From assembly GCA_947165105.1 (NCBI GenBank), contig CAMUZC010000043.1, forward strand, positions 1-13,469: a stretch of DNA of 13,469 bases. Direction: 5' to 3'. The notes under the pieces are model-generated. The model saw nothing but the letters and a program-made list of their open reading frames with translations, had not been told where the DNA came from and ran no database searches. Positions 12,201 through 13,469 of this stretch are shown piece by piece (within the stretch, counting starts at the first letter, position 1; the number at the start of each line of letters is the position of its first letter). The DNA is from an uncultured Lachnospiraceae bacterium (GTDB lineage: Bacteria > Bacillota_A > Clostridia > TANB77 > CAG-508). A program made the translations under genes and the position numbers.

Positions 12201-13189
12201 ATAATTCTCATGTATATATACCTAATAGCAAAAAATATGTATCTGTTAGACCATTTAGTTTTTCTTTTGAATGTTATGATGAATATGATAACAAAATTAC
12301 TACTGGTGGTGAAGAATTTGTCGTTACAGGAAAAATGGAATATAATGATGTAGAATTAACTTCTCTTGAAATAGAAGATAATAATGATGGCTCATATACT
12401 GTATCATTTGTTCCTGATTATCCATCAATTTATTATATCTCATTATCAAATGATGGTCTAAAATATGGTAATGATATTCAATTAGAATTTGTTAAAAGAA
12501 CATGTTCAGGTTCTACTCCTATATTATGTGCTAATAATGAATGTGCTACAGATTATCTTTCATGTATTCAACCACCTAATGGATGTAATATATCTGCTCC
12601 ATTCCTTTGTAAAGTTGATGGTGTTGAAACCTGTGTTAAATCTCAAACTGATTGTGATTGTCCAACTGGATATATTAAATGTGACTATATGAAATATTGT
12701 GTTCCAGAAGATAGAGAAGATATGTGTCCTATATTTTTGGAATTCAAATGTCCAAAAAGAGGAGCTGAAAGACAAGCTGATGGTATTTGTAGATCTGAAG
12801 GCGGTAGACCTCCAAGTCAATTGGTATGCCCTTATGGTAAAGTACTTTGTGCTGATTTAACTTGTAAAGATAATTATGATGAATGCCCTAGATCTGATAT
12901 ATTAACTAAGAAGGTAAGATGTGTTGATCAAACTCAAACCGATTCAAATAGTCTATGCCCATCTACTATTACTTGTACTAATCCTGATTATGTTGTTTGT
13001 CCTGATACTAAATGTGTTGAAAATGAAATCATGTGTGGACCTATGCTTGAATGCCCAATTGATTATCCTTATCTTTGTTCTACGAATATTTGTGTTGCAG
13101 AATCTAAATTTTGTGGTAAACGTATCTCTTGTTCTGAACCTTATTCATTATGTGAAGATCACATTTGCAGAGAAAACTGTGATGCTTAA
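215..13189 (+). CDS. Giant secreted protein: L-type lectin domain, filamin-type Ig-like array, Cys-rich tail
   Basis: The ORF encodes 4324 residues (nearly 0.5 MDa) with no internal stop and ends in TAA. The first ATG is followed at once by a classical signal peptide (basic MKTIKR, then hydrophobic FLALLLWMVVI), which fixes the start. Domains in order: signal peptide 1-24; L-type lectin-like domain about 40-240; about 33 filamin/ABP280-type Ig-like modules about 250-4095, most marked by D-K-Y-G-N or close variants; and 32 cysteines in 4097-4322. The last module (about 3996-4095) is the most canonical filamin repeat, with NDGSYTVSF followed by a second beta-hairpin. No transmembrane helix or GPI signal follows, so secretion or non-covalent surface attachment is likely. 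Filamins are normally cytoplasmic actin crosslinkers with an N-terminal CH-domain pair. That pair is absent here and the protein enters the secretory path, so an actin role is unlikely. An adhesin, glycocalyx or matrix role is inferred from architecture. I do not recognise a named gene. Confidence 0.93.
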   Translation: MKTIKRFSFLALLLWMVVIQSTMTQDTCPSGMRKTYLDETSASEEGAARNYVPALLFHEGNGALWYRRKVLIEPRFEVHLKAEINGIDYIETNTEGTLQGFTIVISKNKNKLSTGTSDYIGYYGFTKSFILEFDFDKTLNDPDESSYSFRYCDSQCSNDDSAAYISGKLINQRFNPSKDMTWDFRLIYTDKKLMVYSGPNELLFSHNVDLYSVLGSNTAYVGFTGNMNGNRRELNVLGTFICEDNFDISKMSGKFYVDEQELDTYTYKAGETVQYLFSFINNKGQVIPHCFRQGIWTYSFSLSLDCAASNLQIRMKDEYSLFLSMNACNVLGEHTIGISEASHGVGPENKYTIVGGAINNINLIGHDGTVTNIDNFSTSSNGVRTLTYGTVDGDFPLKGSSIEIVLDFELKDSFGNDADAGTTSSDILKNTGLTLTKANSATLTMRQKDSHYQLVITVVKTGSYEITKNAYMSESINFNVIIGGVSAADSYCTIDGYTEAPTLKEGDTAYYNCYFKDGKGNIMDIKTFISTGEYDFSCQTKRTTPSSKTYTNSYNDKGNYYQCPFQITEPGIYQFYGYLTTKDSKKSKTTISPKVNIIYVSSSSFSLGNAKIFNYYTKKWVDIDNAVIEYRNDKGGKLTSLDFADSTGTLISKYKTYPSSFDVSEVKVEFYSDHDYSFNYPKFVAEIYHDNNSPEYIGIYNVDKKASDNIIPRSSYDYTLKITYKSEVKYVTFRFNSNTLKIGSYTTCFHEYSFQKTKESFSVNYNDIEFSMGVEKKLNTLVLKTNDNNLYNYDIGKKNIKVELTNSGTLSYRVVPLSIAGTYEIYATISSQYWGNIKLTVEGNELANYYVYSSESQACYLQYQKPELFEFTSLPEPREHYYDYIGDYVDGNLEFFFFVLDKNYKNLTKDNIFDNNVDIYCLQYGADTRKYTISYNKTAKAYQFRDKLDFANQQYTWVFHMRDGTCNHKYYVKYDQSRIKKTVSLEYSYYNLLKNDININEYGFVDVYLKDGNNAFMGITEGKLNEIKGNVQVTAIDQSTKKSFNLEFAQITSNYAIRFQHAFDTASTYEIIAYYNTHDIPCSGSKILKVTAPEFSLKSSKLQMVLDSTIDMYPNTKYTIQNSLQIPFYNLILYTSGGLKTIYTSANQFSCTMTGQGINMNLKVNKKGDYIQFTYQNEDKDQFSSLKGGDYILTVTADGESQDYQLYLVGDGDNDYSNEKDYDLSQTFLDPTHIDGQVGKTYEIKLEFRAKDGLRWNYRGSLDKFKFTNSYGLSSDKFITKVVEGYKKGQYIISVTQNVVTDKGDNILTILYDSKQIPQTVSLTIKGGDFAKLVLVDGPTDGNVINHPILTFKPVDSFGNLYTFDSSVTKEYLNKLTHGKSLEGVSLTTNNYLENGLLKVQYKTTISTNVQVTSDYLDEPINYRIKSGPISPETSYAEMQTSPDQAAGSNYTIVIYPKDIYLNDIDDLGDKQKDEFLTYYKIVETDEKFTVKDCKLSEGHSSAIDIIIRKLIDDTTNVYDTIECVTPISYIGNIAFHVHYLEDEIECKNCVFSVFASQFDFQNTKTYYKNKEYYLDTKKQNEVEAKKEPIFDITFFDQFKNSITDPEFLEELDIEVIFEGADVKLCVTNSIGKKVATLCPSSNGDDNINKWQYITNGDNYKLIVQEKGVPDNKLEYNITIIGGSDGSSDDPDFSKTKFEPTTIKIQAGDEGKTIMEIRTAKEVRKNYWYPDFNDKIKVEFNEDKDTCSYSVDKADLPGQYAIKVTCTKVNENNYFTVTVDGNKIDQKINLIVTSGPAYYLEVEDKDKFTVSGDKYTWKNYISNDDEINFNFKLQDKYKNYILTSVKGTNQITISSDSFGTNENYYNYDFNDQKKDYLFTDKIYMAINKHTWNIVCNESGKKYSFTYTRIPGKVDVDKSYWAIDKTEYIINESSTVLVTLVDKYGVNLGSVSGQLEKEKDNLKVVTHKDKDIEYNYNSVTKDNNIKYLYTYKAIGTYEVSVTYDGKQIGEKKTVTVSYQKIDLKSSKLYYDIGDGVENYMTTTEQTNINNLEVCPFYKLYLYTANGEKITLYDKKISSSCVMTFNDVNTWDLEVSNMDDFIYISHKDCIEFRKLPGGLYHLGLTVDGQYADYPLYLLGEKDVSPYQKYDLSKTYIRPTYIDGVAGERYQIDIEFRCKDGLRWNYEVNLNSFDISNSYKLDSNLIILEKTKGEKDGQIKLFVTQYVATTGGKDNILSFTYEKNSIPQTVTLHIKCAPDLFELVYDSGAVDGTVINPSIVKFIPKDKYGNLYTDITNTTLFPKSKLEQLTNGASDRGYDLTTNNYATDDYFLNVQYGSKKVTKVILTSKYNPNTYEYYLWSGPIDPAQSYAEVEKTDDVKAGDTTKLIIHPKDAYGNDVTNATKDDLDKFDVDYTIDNDYKEDISDKCDASKASTNIDCQTIITKAGDAQFLVDYDDQSVKCINCEFTIGPGKLDFSKTKVINKNENKEMSQTELNTLPVTIPPNFQLNFYDKYKNPITDKKEVEQLNVGTEIVVTDVKLCVSNDELHKLSKLCKSQDNDENEEKWQYVPNGENYKLIVTDKDTKEQLTYPVKLTGGYSDGDPDQIAPEKTSLEPSEITLVAGEEGTVSLELRTENDKRKSYWFAEPEKHISVKFPEEVKNCTYSLARDEKPGQYNIKFKCYKKTDPFKATVTVEGVEVPKPITIKVIPAEPYKSRLFRMTGEEILESYLGSVSVEDSFQMINKLYDKYDNLITNIDFNLAILQIKMAPVNTSKSHTWSADLAAQANGEIIITLKSTYAIEHIVVGKYFPLDQYSIIFTPGAPNADNSLLEVSDTDVWVGQEVKIYITPYDKYNNYIDASAYKDVSPYQVKYSNEKETNKVITVKQSVEVKDGKNVLTYPASFYVKGITTINGYIDANPIHCVVCKINIKAKDIDFLNSNVLRLEPTKNEFEVLKNGTVEKNTKDEPLYRLYPRDEFGNSIDILPEDEIKKYSSYLSAQFEDTVYNLKLNNKETTNQEYAEFAIDDDNNKHKYTDLVGGFYDLIFTDGTKKLAYNITLYGDGKGGSNEPVDIQSTHIVEQNLKYVAGNTGYMIIELRTKNNIRKNQWEGYEFKVESCDPNDKTFDYVQEKAGTKGVFYITVTSQKANTYPTLKECPLKIYLNDELINDLKPEMEVSPDAVVRTKILEDYYKDGKSSDVLKDGTVDNPYVFEVASYDKYGNLAETLQEVVGIKVSKKGGDEVEDTTSETDKSTGYRKYTSQITVSGTYVVSTDKSGPQGLYLPNESIFIVHPGVIDLSKLVVKERATPIKAGSKPAITIEAFDKYGNALYVDNYVNKFTATFIDANNEEHDSTGAFDSLIEKVVYTSTTPVTIVGNVKVTLVYDKTQKVDTSNVIIVVEPGDPDPTKSILTREVTKGSFTQYKNGDSFSVDVNEPLILNVTLYDKYNNFISNIPNKANVDDPLLSGNKMTPISFNVSKYTSYFGLDFNENEKAIHIYQHLVKGTYDLTYDVKYDSDKASFKYYVVVTNGDDKHGNGPYVIEKCVLTPKKTSFVAGNYEEFTLELRTEEGLLYNDDIDIDEDIEIGINKLDPSFSKEVVKAGSDYGIYTITIYSEKKGDYSMDVFLTDPKSTEGEKGNVGPAEYTVYPDKVPCKNYTKIIRQPESIIPADENFEIHFTLADKFNNSFKGRNDIIDNSYLTLLNNEYPISVISMSLDALDDDKEAYKLVIYPKYPPNKMVMNVKYNDGENSVYCFMDDIIVNIQSTIDYYQTQIVSKNKERIYVGELLDMWLYTFDKKGECFDDGKDYSPYFEIKVTGPADSPNLFTKVYQVEKTKKEANGECNNEYKIITTDADIYKYAGDYLIQVYGNNLLIGQNNQVCIPLGYSLFNLEYDFDPEHISVTDMVKFKITGTDKYGNKLTDPLLNDLTIELTDDTNSYNETDLEADKYEIKSGELNYELEIHKAGTYQMHMYYNGTEITVVNGDEPLPKLTVEPGPCRAEDNSHVYIPNSKKYVSVRPFSFSFECYDEYDNKITTGGEEFVVTGKMEYNDVELTSLEIEDNNDGSYTVSFVPDYPSIYYISLSNDGLKYGNDIQLEFVKRTCSGSTPILCANNECATDYLSCIQPPNGCNISAPFLCKVDGVETCVKSQTDCDCPTGYIKCDYMKYCVPEDREDMCPIFLEFKCPKRGAERQADGICRSEGGRPPSQLVCPYGKVLCADLTCKDNYDECPRSDILTKKVRCVDQTQTDSNSLCPSTITCTNPDYVVCPDTKCVENEIMCGPMLECPIDYPYLCSTNICVAESKFCGKRISCSEPYSLCEDHICRENCDA
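332..934 (+). other. L-type (legume/bacterial lectin-like) carbohydrate-binding domain, residues about 40-240
   Basis: Three family landmarks occur in the right order and spacing. A GFTIVIS strand at 100-106 matches the family's GFTFVL strand. A YIGYYGFTKS strand leads into EFDFD at 132-136, then NDP at 140-142, matching the metal-site region (family form VEFDTxxN...DP, whose acidic residues and Asn bind Ca and Mn). Near the end, AYVGFTG at 219-225 matches the family's YVGFSASTG strand. The likely metal ligands are E132, D134 and N140 or D141. A C152/C156 pair sits after the metal loop. By analogy with plant lectins and ERGIC-53/VIP36-type cargo receptors the domain should bind glycans; the sugar cannot be read from sequence. 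Assignment is by motif, not by a profile search. Confidence 0.7.
2492..3886 (+). repeat. Four-module super-repeat, copy 0 (divergent), residues 760-1224
   Basis: This is the earliest recognisable copy of the four-module unit. Its lead module has LVLKTND at 782-787 where later copies have ELRT. D-turns follow at 901 and 1011, and a variant fourth module has PFYNLILYT at 1127-1135 in place of DKYKN. The copy is 465 residues long. Its last module (from LKSSKL at 1097) closely matches the last module of copy 2, which marks the start of the 925-residue dimer repeat. Confidence 0.65.
3887..5293 (+). repeat. Four-module super-repeat, copy 1, residues 1225-1693
   Basis: The lead module carries EFRAKDGLRWNY (R1249). 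It is followed by DSFGN at 1356, DIYLN at 1459 and DQFKN at 1597. The copy is 469 residues long and is closest to copy 3, sharing KDGLRWNY, IPQTV, a GPI-x-P-x-x-SYAE linker and a CxxC pair (C1547/C1550). Confidence 0.8.
5294..6661 (+). repeat. Four-module super-repeat, copy 2, residues 1694-2149
   Basis: The lead module has FEPTTIKIQAG then MEIRTAKE (R1718), followed by DKYKN at 1835, DKYGV at 1941 and a variant fourth module with PFYKLYLYT at 2054-2062. The copy is 456 residues long. The lead module is closest to copy 4 (both have xEPxxIxxxAGxEG...R-K-x-Y-W and PGQY); the fourth module is closest to that of copy 0. No CxxC occurs at the position where copies 1, 3 and 4 have one. Confidence 0.8.
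6662..8029 (+). repeat. Four-module super-repeat, copy 3, residues 2150-2605
   Basis: The lead module carries EFRCKDGLRWNY (R2174), then DKYGN at 2283, DAYGN at 2390 and DKYKN at 2509. The copy is 456 residues long. It matches copy 1 module by module. At DNA level, 6740-6763 matches 3965-3988 at 21 of 24 bases. A CxxC pair lies at C2459/C2462. Confidence 0.8.
8030..9421 (+). repeat. Four-module super-repeat, copy 4, residues 2606-3069
   Basis: The lead module has LEPSEITLVAGEEG and LELRTEND (R2630), then DKYDN at 2744, DKYNN at 2848 and DEFGN at 2972. The copy is 464 residues long. It pairs with copy 2 in its lead module and carries a CxxC at C2919/C2922, like copies 1 and 3. It closes with a G-G-F-Y-D-L strand and a GDGKGG linker. 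Confidence 0.8.
9422..10822 (+). repeat. Four-module super-repeat, copy 5, residues 3070-3536
   Basis: The lead module has YVAGNTG and IELRTKNN (R3094), then DKYGN at 3213, DKYGN at 3319 and DKYNN at 3440. The copy is 467 residues long. It has the most regular DKYGN turns of the array but lacks the CxxC pair; that linker here is GDPDPTKS. Confidence 0.8.
10823..12199 (+). repeat. Four-module super-repeat, copy 6, residues 3537-3995
   Basis: The lead module has FVAGNYEE and LELRTEEG (R3561), then DKFNN at 3676, DKKGE at 3790 and DKYGN at 3908. The copy is 459 residues long. It is the last full copy and is followed by one further module (3996-4095) whose C-Y-D-E-Y-D-N turn at 4020-4026 occupies the place of a lead module and gives the best filamin-repeat match in the protein. 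Confidence 0.75.
12503..13186 (+). other. Cysteine-rich C-terminal tail, residues 4097-4322
   Basis: The tail holds 32 cysteines in 226 residues. They group into seven quartets of roughly C-x(6-7)-C-x(4-7)-C-x(6-8)-C (the last one shortened at the end), for example CSGSTPILC-ANNE-C-ATDYLS-C and CPIDYPYLC-STNI-C-VAESKF-C. Four extra cysteines lie between quartets. The spacing faintly recalls the first half of LDL-receptor class A repeats, but the acidic calcium cage (SDE) is missing, so I leave the family unassigned. An even cysteine count in a secreted protein suggests full intramolecular disulfide pairing or crosslinking to partners. The tail ends ENCDA with no hydrophobic segment. Confidence 0.8.
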
Positions 13190-13418
13190 AAATTTTAATG
13201 ATTATTTTTGCTCCTTATTAAGTTATTAAATTTATTAATTATTTTAATTTATTATTATTGTTATTCCATTATTATATAATATAAACGGTTAGTTAAAATG
13301 TATATTAATTATTATTAAAATTTTTTTATTTTTTTACAATTAAAAATTATTAAATAAATATTTAATAATTTTTTTTATTAAATATATTATAATTTATTTT
13401 TAAAAAAAATTTATACAA
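13190..13418. other. AT-only 3' trailer: 3' UTR and subtelomere
   Basis: These roughly 230 bases between the TAA stop and the telomere are almost pure A and T with long homopolymer runs. They must contain the 3' UTR and polyadenylation site. One AATAAA occurs at 13353-13358, but this motif is expected by chance here. A perfect 12-base inverted repeat overlaps it. No gene or RNA is visible. Confidence 0.6.
13345..13370. repeat. Perfect 12-bp inverted repeat, 2-base loop
   Basis: AATTATTAAATA at 13345-13356 and its exact reverse complement at 13359-13370 flank a 2-base AA spacer. It could form a cruciform, or a weak hairpin in RNA, near the 3' end of the transcript. With only A and T available such palindromes arise fairly readily, so function is uncertain. 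Confidence 0.45.
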
Positions 13419-13469
13419 TTGGGGATTGGGGATTGGGGATTGGGGATTGGGGATTGGGGATTGGGCCCA
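13419..13469. repeat. Right telomere, G-strand, TTGGGGA repeats
   Basis: Six perfect 7-base TTGGGGA units run from 13419 to 13460, followed by TTGGGCCCA at the very end. The sequence switches from AT-only to repeat in a single step at 13419, as expected where a telomere is added to a macronuclear chromosome end. The unit is the Tetrahymena-type TTGGGG plus one A. The final GGGCCC is not repeat-like and folds back on itself; it is probably an end artefact. Confidence 0.95.

Larger units (their letters stand above)
962..12499 (+). repeat. Filamin/ABP280-type Ig-like module array (about 33 modules, residues about 250-4095)
   Basis: A module of about 100-150 residues recurs through this stretch. 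Each has an AG-x-hydrophobic strand, a central D-K/S/A-Y/F-G/K-N turn, and a late G-x-Y-x-hydrophobic strand, the signature of filamin-type Ig folds. D-turn landmarks (or aligned equivalents) fall at residues 412, 517, 633, 901, 1011, 1135, 1356, 1459, 1597, 1835, 1941, 2062, 2283, 2390, 2509, 2744, 2848, 2972, 3213, 3319, 3440, 3676, 3790, 3908 and 4022. Between them lie variant modules in which 'ELRT' replaces the D-turn. The first block (about 250-760) is the most divergent and its module boundaries are uncertain. Such a chain would form an extended stalk. Confidence 0.8.

Noticed and set aside
12503..13186. LDL-receptor class A repeats in the Cys-rich tail
   Set aside because: The first three cysteine spacings are similar, but the conserved acidic calcium-binding residues (SDE) and the six-cysteine pattern are missing.
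215..13189. Bacterial or viral giant adhesin (invasin/intimin-type Big_1 array)
   Set aside because: The D-x-x-GN turns resemble Big_1 domains. However, the eukaryotic-style telomeres, the filamin-like NDGSYTVSF strand, the lack of any ribosome binding site and the lack of secretion-system signals favour a ciliate gene.
12489..13229. Frame-shifted ORFs at 12489-12692 (+), 12560-12820 (-) and 12921-13229 (+)
   Set aside because: They are shadows of the Cys-rich tail. The main frame keeps a regular cysteine pattern to its stop at 13187-13189, and the alternatives are hydrophobic low-complexity sequence.
1..13469. tRNA, rRNA, CRISPR array, transposon or other mobile element
   Set aside because: No cloverleaf-like GC-containing segment, regular short direct-repeat array, transposase-like reading frame or target-site duplication was seen. 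The repeats present are protein-module repeats.

Overview
The window reads as one complete, gene-sized linear chromosome carrying a single giant protein-coding gene. The right end is a G-rich telomere (six perfect TTGGGGA units). The left end carries the complementary C-rich repeat (CCCCAAT) in a slightly degenerate form. Between them are about 190 bases of AT-rich leader, one uninterrupted ORF of 4324 codons (215-13189, + strand), and about 230 bases of extremely AT-rich trailer. This layout is typical of a ciliate macronuclear minichromosome. TAA, TAG and TGA never occur inside the ORF and glutamine is encoded by CAA/CAG, so the common ciliate reassignment of TAA/TAG to Gln is not in use. 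A standard code, strong AT bias, a gene-sized chromosome and a 7-base variant of the TTGGGG repeat together point to a litostome, possibly a rumen trichostome such as Entodinium and relatives. The ciliate assignment is fairly firm; the finer placement is inference.

The protein is predicted to be secreted and to weigh nearly half a megadalton. In order it has: a signal peptide (residues 1-24); an L-type (legume/bacterial lectin-like) carbohydrate-binding domain (about 40-240); a long array of filamin/ABP280-type Ig-like modules (about 250-4095, roughly 33 modules by my count of landmark motifs); and a cysteine-rich tail (4097-4322) with 32 cysteines in seven quartets. No transmembrane segment or GPI-type C-terminus is visible.

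The array has higher-order structure. A four-module unit of about 460 residues (456-469), starting with an 'AG...ELRT' module followed by three 'DKYGN'-type modules, is repeated six times plus a more divergent early copy, an even more divergent leading block and a terminal single module. Inside this, units recur as pairs: two DNA anchors 459 bases apart both recur exactly 2775 bases (925 codons) later. This suggests growth by duplication of a module, then of four modules, then of eight.

No other gene, RNA gene, mobile element or CRISPR array is supported. The function proposed here (a secreted or surface adhesin/matrix protein with a sugar-binding head on a long Ig-like stalk) is inferred from architecture only.
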